Notes: generated by a model not told the origin, from the letters alone. A stretch of DNA of 64,000 nt from Sulfolobus sp. A20 (GCF_001719125.1 NZ_CP017006.1:248001-312000), one strand, 5' to 3'; shown: positions 29,777 to 42,478, counted from the first letter of the stretch. Program-made: numbers and translations.

Positions 29777-31195
29777 ATGGGAGGGAGAAGGGGTTTGGAA
29801 AGCACCTCGAATCCCCCATTACCTATATCTGCGAGTGATGTATCAGCCCTAGGTGCAATGATACAATTTACCCTAGACTATACCACAATAAGAGATCAAG
29901 GTGTTTGTACTGGGAGAGGATTAAAGAAAGTATTAGAAAGTGAGGCTAAATATGAGGTATACCCGGCTTTAACAGTCTCTGGTAGAGTGTCCACTAGTAC
30001 TACAAACATTTTTCAGATATTAAGGCATGGGATAATAATAAGGACGGCTGAGGGGAATTACTATTATATAGGAGGGAAGTCTAACTATTGGATACAGGAT
30101 AGGGCGTTACATGCTTATCAAGGGGGTACTGAGTTCGTCTTAAGCTCTGAATCGGGTAGTAGGCTCTTCAAGGAGATAAGGGACTCACCATCTAATATTG
30201 TAGTGTTACAAGTGAGGGGGATAAGGATATCGGGTACGTGGTATCAACCTAGCCAGTTAGAAGGATGTCAAACCCCAGTATTAGGTTGGATAATGGAATG
30301 GATACAATCTACTAGTGGCGTAGGTGCTGGAGTAATAATGAACTATGTAGCACAGTTTACTGATTTACGGAAGGACTTTATCGAAGTTCCTGGAAATCTG
30401 GTCTACGAGTCTGGTGGACATTACACTACTGACCCGTTACAAGCGATTCTTAGGTCTTTTTCAACGAAGCCGCCTTTCCCATATTTTATGATACTAACGA
30501 AGATAGTCTCTCAGCTGGAGAGCTCTTTAGGTATACCTTTACAGATTCCATACTCGTTTGGATTTGTTCTGTTCCCTGCTAGTGTTATGAAGGACTTCTG
30601 TGAGTTCTTTTTAGTTGGTAAACCTCAAGAATACTGTAATTATTTAGTCAGTGATACTACATATAATGAGTCAATAATTGGGGCTCCAATATTTTCCTCA
30701 ATTATATGCCCTAGTGGCTGTAAGAGGTTAGGTTTAGCAGGCCTAGTGTATAAAGGCCAAATGGTGGGTGACTTTTTAGGTTTAGCCTATGTGAAGCCTC
30801 CTACAGATTACACCGATGCCGGTATTCAAGCTTATGCTCAAGAATTGGGTGTTTCTAATGCTCTTCAGATTAGTAAATCGCTAGTGGGTGGTGCTAGTAG
30901 GGCTGAGGCGGAGCTCATTTCAGTTTTTGGTCTTTCAGCTACTGTTGCTAGTGCTATAATAAATGTTTTAGTGACATGGTATGAGGACTGGCAGAGGGTG
31001 TTTGAGGAGGCTAAGCCTTATGCTGAAGAAGCTAGGAATGTTGTAAACGAGGTCAGGGATTTCTTGAATAAGATTAGGGAGTATAGGTTGTTAAGTTATG
31101 TTGATGAATGCTTAGCTGAGACTATTATTAGCAATGAGCCATTAGAATATTGGTATGATGCTACGAAGGGGTGTGTGACAAGTAAATTAGGTTAG
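29777..31195 (+). CDS. orphan 472-residue protein, unknown function
   Basis: A long, intact frame that I cannot match to any family. It has no signal peptide. It begins with a Pro/Ser-rich segment; the middle is mixed alpha/beta with Trp-rich patches (GTWYQPSQLEGC, WIMEWIQS). A hydrophobic stretch near residue 395 (ATVASAIINVLVTW) precedes a charged, probably coiled-coil region (VFEEAKPYAEEARNVVNEV). Eight Cys are spread through the chain (C44, GCQ, FCE, YCN, ICPSGC, ECL, GCV), allowing disulfides. TTTTAATTT lies about 20-27 nt before ATG 29777. It sits within a proposed inverted segment and ends exactly where ATPase fragment D begins. Confidence 0.7.
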   Translation: MGGRRGLESTSNPPLPISASDVSALGAMIQFTLDYTTIRDQGVCTGRGLKKVLESEAKYEVYPALTVSGRVSTSTTNIFQILRHGIIIRTAEGNYYYIGGKSNYWIQDRALHAYQGGTEFVLSSESGSRLFKEIRDSPSNIVVLQVRGIRISGTWYQPSQLEGCQTPVLGWIMEWIQSTSGVGAGVIMNYVAQFTDLRKDFIEVPGNLVYESGGHYTTDPLQAILRSFSTKPPFPYFMILTKIVSQLESSLGIPLQIPYSFGFVLFPASVMKDFCEFFLVGKPQEYCNYLVSDTTYNESIIGAPIFSSIICPSGCKRLGLAGLVYKGQMVGDFLGLAYVKPPTDYTDAGIQAYAQELGVSNALQISKSLVGGASRAEAELISVFGLSATVASAIINVLVTWYEDWQRVFEEAKPYAEEARNVVNEVRDFLNKIREYRLLSYVDECLAETIISNEPLEYWYDATKGCVTSKLG

Positions 31196-31331
31196 CCTCC
31201 TTATATGTCTGGGAACTCGTAGCCTTTTATCATACTACTCTTCTTGAAGGCATTCAAGTAGTTTGCTCCAGCTGTTCTCACCTTGGGCTATACACTTTAA
31301 AGCGTTCTTATACCTAACTACCTCTGCCTTT
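31196..31331 (-). pseudogene. 3' fragment of the archaeal ATPase gene (fragment D)
   Basis: On the minus strand this matches residues about 284-347 of the intact ATPase: RYKNALKC, GENSWSKLLECLQ and, after a deletion of about 20 codons, KSSMIKGYEF. It is frameshifted. In the gene it would follow fragment C directly; the two are separated only by the insertion at 31339-32332. Confidence 0.8.
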
Positions 31332-31338
31332 ATGCCTT

Positions 31339-32332
31339 ATCGTGTAACTTTATCCCTCCAATTTTCCAGCTTAATTTAACATCACGTAGACGTGGAAACC
31401 ACTCCTAAGGCATCAAGAATACAACCAGACTCGTAATACCTAACAACCCATCTCATCATTATCCCTCATCAACGAGCAAATAATCCCTATCCTTAATATC
31501 AAGCTTAAGCTCATAATTAACGCTAGGTAACTTGTGAAAAGCAAGTGAGGTAGTAAAGTCCTTTAGCCCAGCAAGTAAAAGGCTAATACAAGGAGTGAAA
31601 CCTAGGCTTAAAAGGACAATTTGGGAAATCAAACCTATTCTCGCCCTCACTCTAAAAATACTTTTCCACAGTAAAGAAAATTCAATTCATATCAACCAAA
31701 TTGTTATCCATACACAAGCTTTCCTCACTTTGTAAAAGTAATTTTCTATCAAGTCTGAATTAAATTATTTTGACAAACTTTTTATGCATTTACATCAGAT
31801 TAAAATCAGATTAAAACACATGAACAAGACTTTATTGATAATTGGAGTTGTACTAATAGTGCTTGCAATTGTAATATTTTTTATAAGTAGTTATCTTACA
31901 GCCTCTTCTATATCCCATTCCTTCCACTTCACTACAATATATTTGACTCCAGGTGAGACTTACAACATTACAATCGATAAGACGTCAATTCTCTTTTACA
32001 ACACAACTCTTCCTGTAGCCTTTTACGGCTCTTCATTAACAATCCTCACTCGCTCATCTGAAAACGGATGCAATACACTAGTCCTAGAGCCAACGTCCAC
32101 TCCTGCAGTATTTTACATACATAATAACAACCAAGCGTGTGTGGATAACAATTTCATCCAACCCCATATTCCACCTTATGCCAATAGATTTCGAGTAAAT
32201 TGTATTGAAGAATATTTTTAGTCATTATTGTGTTTCTTGTTAAGTTCTATCTGAAGTCTATGCTTGCTAGTTTTAGGCTTCTTACTAAGCTTCTCTTGTC
32301 AAAAGTTTCAACACCATGTTTTAACCAAGAGA
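31339..32332. mobile_element. insertion of about 994 bp flanked by a 7-bp direct repeat
   Basis: ATGCCTT occurs at 31332-31338 and 32333-32339, exactly 1001 bp apart. Removing one copy plus the sequence between them rejoins ATPase fragments C and D at the position, within one base, predicted by the intact gene. The insert carries a 133-residue membrane protein gene and, on minus at 31459-31650, a 63-codon frame (VNYELKLDIKDRDYLLVDEG) of unknown origin. I see no terminal inverted repeats and no recognisable transposase, so its class is unknown. Confidence 0.5.
31820..32221 (+). CDS. membrane-anchored exoprotein, possibly truncated
   Basis: A 133-residue protein with one N-terminal span (LLIIGVVLIVLAIVIFFISSYL) and an exterior beta-rich domain with sequons (NITI, NTTL). 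It resembles Sulfolobales proteins that usually carry a second span at the C-terminus. Here the end (YANRFRVNCIEEYF) looks unrelated, so the gene may be truncated or frameshifted after residue about 105. ATG 31820 is preferred to ATG 31784 because it starts directly before the span. Confidence 0.5.
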   Translation: MNKTLLIIGVVLIVLAIVIFFISSYLTASSISHSFHFTTIYLTPGETYNITIDKTSILFYNTTLPVAFYGSSLTILTRSSENGCNTLVLEPTSTPAVFYIHNNNQACVDNNFIQPHIPPYANRFRVNCIEEYF

Positions 32333-32339
32333 ATGCCTT

Positions 32340-32443
32340 GTAAACTGAGCCTCTATTAGGTTCTCTAATTCGTTTAATGCCAAGTTTATCGCGATCTCTT
32401 TAACCTCTTCCATCCCTTTAATAGTCTGCCAGCCCCGAATATG
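32340..32443 (-). pseudogene. internal fragment of the archaeal ATPase gene (fragment C)
   Basis: On the minus strand this matches residues about 241-276 of the intact ATPase: IFGAGRLLKG, then after a frameshift EEVKEIAINLALNELENLI against EEVRDIAINVALNELENLI. It starts exactly where fragment B ends and runs into the insertion that separates it from fragment D. Positions 32444-32772 hold only degenerate frames. Confidence 0.8.
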
Positions 32444-32772
32444 CTTTTACTATTGCTAACTCGTAGTATATGGCTTTTTCCTTCTAAATCATGGGTTTGC
32501 AAAGCCTTATACAGGGAAAATAGTTTAACGGTTTTTATAAGGATTTTGCCCACCCTGGTAAGATATTTGCCTATAATGAGGACAAGGAGAGTATGCACAA
32601 GTATGTTAATGTAGAAATATACTTACTACTGCTTGATGTGGTTTTGTATTATACATTCTCTTTAACTTCAGCCGTATGGAAAAGTGCATGAGCACACTTA
32701 TGAATCCTCAAACATACTAACCACTACACACATAAAATCTGTTATAACTGGCTATTATAGGTAGCGTAAGAC

Positions 32773-32828
32773 AATTATAACGTTAGAGAATAAATAAACT
32801 AATTATAACGTTAGAGAATAAATAAACT
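32773..32828. repeat. perfect tandem repeat, 2 x 28 bp, beyond the 23S 3' end
   Basis: Two identical, directly adjacent 28-bp units (32773-32800 and 32801-32828), each beginning AATTATAACGTTAGAG and ending AATAAACT. They lie 49-104 nt past the 23S processing stem, in the trailer of the rRNA transcript. On the transcribed strand each unit contains T-rich runs (AGTTTATTTATT), as in archaeal terminators. Confidence 0.75.
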
Positions 32829-32876
32829 ATAGAAAGGAGATCACAATAAGGCCCTCAGCTGGCCTAGGATTTACCG

Positions 32877-32898
32877 GGCTGTCTAGAATCGGCAGCAT
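32877..32898. other. pre-23S rRNA processing stem (3' arm; 5' arm at 35943-35964)
   Basis: A 22-bp perfect inverted repeat brackets the 23S gene: 32877-32898 against 35943-35964. In archaeal pre-rRNA such stems carry the bulge-helix-bulge cut by the splicing endonuclease, releasing pre-23S. Confidence 0.8.
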
Positions 32899-32899
32899 A

Positions 32900-35942
<3,043 letters not shown>

Positions 35943-36063
35943 ATGCTGCCGATTCTAGACAGCCTTTCGGTCCTAAGCCAGCTTCATTGAGCCTTAAGGG
36001 TTAACCTTAAGGCCCTTTGCTCTTAGTTTCCCTCTTGGCCAAGAGGGAAACCGCATTAATAAA

Positions 36064-36099
36064 GGGAACCAAGGGTTTTATGGACCTCTAGCCCCCTAA
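36064..36099. other. pre-16S rRNA processing stem (3' arm; 5' arm at 37616-37651)
   Basis: GGGAACCAAGGG (36064-36075) pairs with 37640-37651 and CCTCTAGCCCCCTAA (36085-36099) with 37616-37630. The two helices are separated by a 9-nt internal loop, the expected form of the 16S bulge-helix-bulge precursor. The 16S-23S spacer (35943-36123) contains no tRNA, as is normal in crenarchaea. Confidence 0.8.
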
Positions 36100-36121
36100 T
36101 TGATGCAGGGGAGCTTAGTGA

Positions 36122-37616
<1,495 letters not shown>

Positions 37617-37779
37617 TAGGGGGCTAGAGGCTAACCACACCCTTGGTTCCCTTGTCAGAGGTAAGCTTTCCTGAGCTTAAGGAGCTCAGGGGGCTTACCC
37701 CTCCATGATAAGCGTTATCTTCCCCGGCGGGAGTGTTTGTCCCGCGGGGGCATCTGCATTATACATATTGTCATGAAAT

Positions 37780-37789
37780 CCCATATAAA
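37780..37789 (-). promoter_or_regulatory. rRNA operon promoter (TATA box)
   Basis: TTTATATGGG on the minus strand lies about 164 nt upstream of the 16S 5' end. It resembles the box A reported for Sulfolobus rRNA promoters, followed by an A/T-rich stretch and an expected start near 37757. The leader between has two hairpins, including GTAAGC/GCTTAC around 37662-37699. Confidence 0.75.
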
Positions 37790-37799
37790 TCTAACTTCT

Positions 37800-38389
37800 A
37801 TATATTCCATCACTAATACGTGCGTTTTAGGATGGTTAATCATTTAAGGTAATTTGTTTTTCTTTGGTCTACTACTTTGTCTAAAAATTTTTTATTAGAC
37901 TCCCTACTAAGAATTAAATAATTTTAAAATTTTCCCTCATTATACTTTAATATAGAAAAAAATTAAGGAAAAATATTGAAAACTTTCTAAGATGCAATAC
38001 TTTATCTTTATTCTCTGTTTTTTATAGTTGGAGTAAAAAATCTGGTACTAGAATGAATTTGCTTAATGCTCGTAATGTCATACATTGTAGTAGGAAATAT
38101 TGCTCGCAAGTTGACGTAATAAACTTTATAATTAAGACTTCATGACGATATTAGGATATTAATTCATTTATTTTAATATAAATTAAAACATTATGAATTA
38201 GAGGAGAATAAATTAGTAAGATAAGGACTCATTTTTAGTAAAATTGTTATTTATTTGGTGTAGAGAATATCACTTACAACTAGATTGCTGATGATTTTCC
38301 TAAGTTTAAATCCTCACGATGAATCACTCAGAGAGAAGGTCTGAATTATTAAATGACTAAAAACGTAAAGAATAAGCGAGGTGTAATAG
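37800..38389. other. A/T-rich intergenic region
   Basis: About 590 bp between the divergent rRNA and ATPase promoters, with no supported frame. It contains the inverted copy (38300-38316) of the 17-bp sequence seen at 23419-23435. Confidence 0.4.
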
Positions 38390-38429
38390 TTTATAACTTC
38401 TGGGGGAGAATATGTATTCTGGGGGTGAA
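38390..38429 (+). promoter_or_regulatory. ATPase promoter with duplicated operator-like motif
   Basis: TTTATAA (38390-38396) is a TATA box. TTCTGGGGGAGAA (38398-38410) and TTCTGGGGGTGAA (38417-38429) follow, separated by TATGTA, a 19-bp period. The expected transcription start (about 38420) falls inside the second unit, so a bound protein would block transcription. The arrangement is conserved in ATPase fragment A, where the rest of the gene has decayed. Confidence 0.55.
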
Positions 38430-38430
38430 G

Positions 38431-39486
38431 TTGTTATTTGATGAAAGACCTAAAACGAGAAGACAAGAGCTATTCGATAGGGATATAGAAATAGAGGAGA
38501 TAAAGAGTAGCATAAATAGACCTCTCCTAGTAATATCTGGAATCAGAAGAATAGGTAAAACGTCTACACTTTTAGTAGCATTAAACGAGCTAGGAAGAGA
38601 TTACGTATTAATAGACTGTAGAAAGTTAAAGGAGAATTATGGTAGACAAGATTTGTATAATCTCTTCTCAAGTAGTTTTTCTACAATTATTGATAAGATA
38701 AAGGATTTACTCTCAAGGGTGAGAGGGGTAAGCATATTAGGAAATTCAATAGAATTTAGATGGAAAGGTAGAAATTCAGTCTCCTTAGCTGACTTGTTTG
38801 ATCATCTAAACGAGAAAAAACTAATTATAGCAATAGATGAGTCACAAAAGTTAAGAGGACCATTATCAAATGAGGTAAGGGAAGCGATAGCTCACGCATA
38901 TGATTATGACAGAAACTTAACCTTTATTTTGACCGGCTCTGAAATTGGCTTACTCTACGATTTTCTAGGCATAGAAGATAGAGAATCTCCGCTTTACGGA
39001 AGATACTATTATTCAATAAATCTTGACAGATTTAGGAGGGGGAAAGCAATCGAGTTCTTAAGAAAAGGTTTTGACGAAATATCTATGAAAGTTAATGATG
39101 AGATAATAGAGAAATTAGTAGAATTCTTTGACGGAATACCGGGTTGGCTTACCTTTGGGGCTAACAGATTTTTAGAGGGGAGAAAGATAGAAGAAGTAAG
39201 AGATATTGCAATTAATGTAGCCTTAAATGAGTTAGAGAACTTAATAGGAGCTAAGAGAAGGGTGTCGGAGATAGCAGGTAGAAGATATAAAAACACGTTA
39301 AAGTGCTTAGCATTGGGAGAGAATAGTTGGAGCAAATTACTCAATTGCTTGCAAAGAGCTGAAGGAAGCACTATATCTAGTAGTGTAATGGACAACATAA
39401 TAACTAATCTAGAGAAAAGTAGTATAATAAAGGATTACGAATTCTTAGATCCAATATATAAGGAGGCAAGCAAAAAATTAAACTGA
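38431..39486 (+). CDS. archaeal P-loop ATPase (PF01637-type)
   Basis: A 351-residue STAND/AAA-like ATPase of the predominantly archaeal ATPase_2 family. The N-terminal signature LFDERPKTRRQELFDRD is followed by Walker A GIRRIGKTS (residues 37-45), Walker B LIIAIDESQ (about 131-139) and the sensor FILTGSEIG. A winged-helix-like C-terminus follows. The family is numerous in Sulfolobales and its cellular role is mostly unknown. TTG 38431 matches the family N-terminus and fragment A; GTG 38425 is an alternative. Remnants of a close paralogue are scattered over 25.1-32.5 kb. Confidence 0.88.
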   Translation: MLFDERPKTRRQELFDRDIEIEEIKSSINRPLLVISGIRRIGKTSTLLVALNELGRDYVLIDCRKLKENYGRQDLYNLFSSSFSTIIDKIKDLLSRVRGVSILGNSIEFRWKGRNSVSLADLFDHLNEKKLIIAIDESQKLRGPLSNEVREAIAHAYDYDRNLTFILTGSEIGLLYDFLGIEDRESPLYGRYYYSINLDRFRRGKAIEFLRKGFDEISMKVNDEIIEKLVEFFDGIPGWLTFGANRFLEGRKIEEVRDIAINVALNELENLIGAKRRVSEIAGRRYKNTLKCLALGENSWSKLLNCLQRAEGSTISSSVMDNIITNLEKSSIIKDYEFLDPIYKEASKKLN

Positions 39487-39704
39487 GTATGAAAATCACT
39501 TCTCATAAACCTCTAAAGAAGTCAGTATACTGCACGTAGTATGTGCTTAAAGTGAATATATAACGGAATGAATTTTCCTAATAAAGCTTTATGGTGGTAA
39601 AAACGTAAGTGTGTGAAGATACTGTAGTTATTAAGGTTAAGACGTTAAGGAGGAGTAAACAAAACCAGAGCTTTAAAAAGTAACTTGTCTATAACGTTAA
39701 GTGG

Positions 39705-39726
39705 CTGACCTCCTCCTACTAAAAGG
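39705..39726 (-). mobile_element. weak IS200/IS605-like right-end motif
   Basis: On the minus strand a short hairpin (CCT/AGG around TTTAGT) is followed directly by AGGAGGTCAG (39714-39705), as at the other three sites in this window, but the stem is only 3 bp. The surroundings (39487-39864) hold no supported gene. Confidence 0.25.
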
Positions 39727-39864
39727 CTAAGTTTGCCGTTCTTTTTATCATTTTTTACACGAATATCTACGCTTGTGAAACAAGAATTAAGAAGATTAAT
39801 GAGCAATCTCATGAATTTATTGGAAAGTTACTGTCAATAGACTTCCCTAAGATTAAAACTCATT

Positions 39865-40083
39865 TTATACTTCGTTAACACTTAGAGTTACATGGGTATA
39901 AAAATCAGTCTCTACCAACTTATGAACTAATTTTCTTAAATTTACAATATACACACTTTGTAGCTTATTATATGCCTTCAAAAGTGTGCTAAATATTAAG
40001 TATAAAGTTGAATAAAACGTATTTTTCTGAAGTTCATCAACACTTAAGATAAACCATTTTAATAAGCTTGTATGCAGTTTCAT
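39865..40083 (-). CDS. doubtful 72-residue ORF
   Basis: A frame from ATG 40083 just beyond the NRAMP stop on the same strand (LLKWFILSVDELQKN; LVHKLVETDFYTHVTL). It has no recognisable motif or ribosome-binding site. It could be a small gene co-transcribed with the transporter or decayed sequence. Confidence 0.2.
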   Translation of the reverse strand: MKLHTSLLKWFILSVDELQKNTFYSTLYLIFSTLLKAYNKLQSVYIVNLRKLVHKLVETDFYTHVTLSVNEV

Positions 40084-40097
40084 ATTGCGTTCCACTT

Positions 40098-41288
40098 CTA
40101 GGTTATGCTGATTACTCCAATGATTCCACCTATGAAAATTAGCGCTACAGTTAAGAAGTAAATAGACATTCTAAGTCTCGAGTATGCGTGTTCTTTCATG
40201 ATGTTCTTATTCGAGACAAGTATTCCTAAGATTGTTGCAATAACTGTGAAAACTATAGGAGCTAAAGTCAAAAGGGTTGTGGCGAACTGTAAGACCTCAG
40301 AATAGTTGTAGCTATACAAATAAACTACTATGATAGCTGGAATTGACTCTAAAGAGTATATTTTCAGCAAATTTCTTATGTGATTGTCCTTTCCTAGAGC
40401 CTCTAATACGCCCCAAGCACTACTTAATGATACTACTATTAGAGCTAGGAAACCGGCACTTAATATGAGTATCCCAAAGATCATAGGCAGGACGCTGAAG
40501 ATTGATCTTAAGACGGATGAAAGTTGAAAAGTGTTAGTTGGATCTACGTTGTTTAATCCAGTTCCTATCGCCTCGGCGAAGACGATTACTAGTTCGGTGC
40601 TTATTGCACCTAATGCTGTTTCTCTAGTTATCCATGATAGTTTGTATTTAACTGTTATCTCGTTTATTCTGTTATATTTTAACGATGTAGCAGAGGATTG
40701 GTAAATTAACATGCAAGGTGGAGTCACTACTGCACCTATGTTAATTGCTAAATATGTTAGAAAATTGTTTGAAGTAGATATATATGCTGAAAAGTGTAGT
40801 TGAGGAGATTTTGGGATTATAGCTACAATAGACGACAATATTAGCAAAAACGAGATGAATATTAGTGTCTTCTCTGTTTTCTCATAATTTTTAGTTATTA
40901 TGACGAGAAGATGGAGGATGAAGAATGTTATCAAGCCTATGAATGGGGGAATTCCTATTAGGTAACTCCCTAAAGCTATTCCAATGTATTCGCTAATGTA
41001 AGTAAAAACGTCTATGGAAAATATGGGAAAGGTAGCTAGTATTGCGATTTTTTTGGAGTAGTGAGTTCTAATTATCTCTCCTAAACTTTTACCAGTAATT
41101 GCTGATACTCTTCCTGCAGCTTCTTGGACGATGAATAGAGGAAGTGCGAGGAGTAGGACAAACCACACGAGACCTAAACCATATTGTTTTCCCGTAATTA
41201 GACCTCCTATTATGCTAGCAGCATCTGCATCAGCAAGTAATGCTATCCATGCAGGACCAAATAGTCGTGCGACTTCCCTTCTACTCAT
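40098..41288 (-). CDS. NRAMP-like divalent metal transporter
   Basis: A 396-residue, about 11-span LeuT-fold protein of the NRAMP family, which imports divalent metal ions with protons. The start MSRREVARLFGPAWIALLAD fits NRAMP helix 1, but the metal-binding DPGN motif is replaced by DADA (residues 20-23). The MPH-type motif of helix 6 reads TPPCML. Substrate selectivity may thus differ from classical Mn/Fe carriers. It lies 82 bp downstream of the Dps-like gene on the same strand. Confidence 0.82.
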   Translation of the reverse strand: MSRREVARLFGPAWIALLADADAASIIGGLITGKQYGLGLVWFVLLLALPLFIVQEAAGRVSAITGKSLGEIIRTHYSKKIAILATFPIFSIDVFTYISEYIGIALGSYLIGIPPFIGLITFFILHLLVIITKNYEKTEKTLIFISFLLILSSIVAIIPKSPQLHFSAYISTSNNFLTYLAINIGAVVTPPCMLIYQSSATSLKYNRINEITVKYKLSWITRETALGAISTELVIVFAEAIGTGLNNVDPTNTFQLSSVLRSIFSVLPMIFGILILSAGFLALIVVSLSSAWGVLEALGKDNHIRNLLKIYSLESIPAIIVVYLYSYNYSEVLQFATTLLTLAPIVFTVIATILGILVSNKNIMKEHAYSRLRMSIYFLTVALIFIGGIIGVISIT

Positions 41289-41370
41289 GAGATAACCCTT
41301 CTTGTTAAGTTTTATAACACAAATATATAAAATACGGGAATATTAGAGTAAAAAGAAATTAAAAAATTTT

Positions 41371-41943
41371 TTACTCGAATTTAGACTTTCTGGATTGAGG
41401 ACCTTCACCAGGATATGATCTTCTGAAGTGTCCCGATGGTCTAGCGTAAAGTAGTTCTAGGAACCATGCCTCATGTTCGATCTCTTCTTGCAGTATTCTT
41501 TGGGCTAAGTCGTAAGTCCTAGGATCTTTGCCATACGTCATGTCGCATACTTCTTTCCAAGTTCTTATTGCACACTGTTCAGCTTCTAATAATACTTTTA
41601 AAATCTCTTTTGGATCTTTCCAGTTCTGTGGCAAATAAGCATCTGCACAAGCTGAAATGTCTGCTACTTCCCTTATATCTCTAGGAAGAGATCCACCTAA
41701 CTCATATATCCTTTGTGTCATTAGTTCGAAGTGAAGTCTATCTTCAAGTCTTGCATCTTCGGCTATTTCCTTTAGTCCCTCACCCTCTATTCCAGTCAGA
41801 TGCATCCTTAGTATAGTATAGTAATAGTAGGTTGTGAATTCAGCTGCTGTGGCTTTAACTAACTTATCTATTAATTTTTTCACATCTAACCCAGATTTTT
41901 CTAGGATTTCTACTCCAACTGGTTTTATTTCGTTTTGACTCAT
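41371..41943 (-). CDS. Dps-like (DPSL) ferritin-family protein
   Basis: A 190-residue four-helix protein of the Dps-like class first described in Sulfolobus: a 12-mer that uses peroxide to oxidise and store iron, protecting DNA. The bacterioferritin-like di-iron ligands are visible (LEDRLHFEL and [11 protein letters not shown], two ExxH motifs). Three Cys, in SACADAY and [12 protein letters not shown], include the thiol pair typical of DPSL. TTTATAATC lies about 39 nt before ATG 41943, so a short leader is likely. It is divergent from the Rieske gene. Confidence 0.9.
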   Translation of the reverse strand: MSQNEIKPVGVEILEKSGLDVKKLIDKLVKATAAEFTTYYYYTILRMHLTGIEGEGLKEIAEDARLEDRLHFELMTQRIYELGGSLPRDIREVADISACADAYLPQNWKDPKEILKVLLEAEQCAIRTWKEVCDMTYGKDPRTYDLAQRILQEEIEHEAWFLELLYARPSGHFRRSYPGEGPQSRKSKFE

Positions 41944-41967
41944 TTGTTTTTCGCCTATTAAATAGAT

Positions 41968-42054
41968 TCTAGTACTAGATTATAAAGCTTTCTAATTAAA
42001 AGTTACTTTAAATTAGGAGTTAGTTCAAATGAACTGCTGTTACCACACAGTGTG
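41968..42054. promoter_or_regulatory. three palindromes between the divergent DPSL and Rieske genes
   Basis: TCTAGTACTAGA (41968-41979) lies between the DPSL TATA box and ATG. AGTTCA-AA-TGAACT (42022-42035) and CACAC-A-GTGTG (near 42044-42054) lie in the middle of the intergenic region. Oxidative-stress or metal-responsive control is an inference from the genes. Confidence 0.35.
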
Positions 42055-42129
42055 AGGGAAAATTAAAGTTAATTTTAAATAAGATACTATCTTAGTTAAA
42101 AGTTAGTCTAAGTAGAAGGTGAATATAGT

Positions 42130-42462
42130 TTGATAATATGCACTGGACTGCGTGAGATACAAGAAGGTAAAATGGAGACTATTGAAATAGGAGGAAAAGA
42201 TTTGATAATCACAAATATAAGGGGAAAGCTTAAGTGTTTTTCAAGGTGGTGTCCACATAAAGGTGGGGATCTGGCTTACGGTGATATTATTGGAGATAAT
42301 CAGATTAGATGCTATCTTCACGGTTACGTTTATGATCTGAATTCAGGGAAACCAGTGATGATACCTTACGTTAATGATTATGGGAAATGGAAGGAGACGT
42401 CTAACTTGGAAATATATGATGTAATTATAAAGGCGGGTGAAATTTGTGTGGAAATTATATAA
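42130..42462 (+). CDS. Rieske [2Fe-2S] protein, ferredoxin type
   Basis: A 110-residue soluble Rieske protein. The cluster ligands are in CPHKGGDL and CYLHGYVYDL (CxH...CxxH). It lacks a membrane anchor, so it resembles ferredoxins of oxygenases or free Rieske electron carriers, not the bc1 subunit. TTG 42130 is chosen because GGTGA (42118-42122) precedes it by 7 nt. Its neighbours (DPSL, NRAMP) suggest a redox or iron-related role. Confidence 0.85.
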   Translation: MIICTGLREIQEGKMETIEIGGKDLIITNIRGKLKCFSRWCPHKGGDLAYGDIIGDNQIRCYLHGYVYDLNSGKPVMIPYVNDYGKWKETSNLEIYDVIIKAGEICVEII

Positions 42463-42478
42463 AAACGTAAAAAGATCC

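Noticed and set aside
32386-32598. 70-codon minus-strand frame
   Set aside because: Its end is the frameshifted part of ATPase fragment C; the rest has no coding signal.
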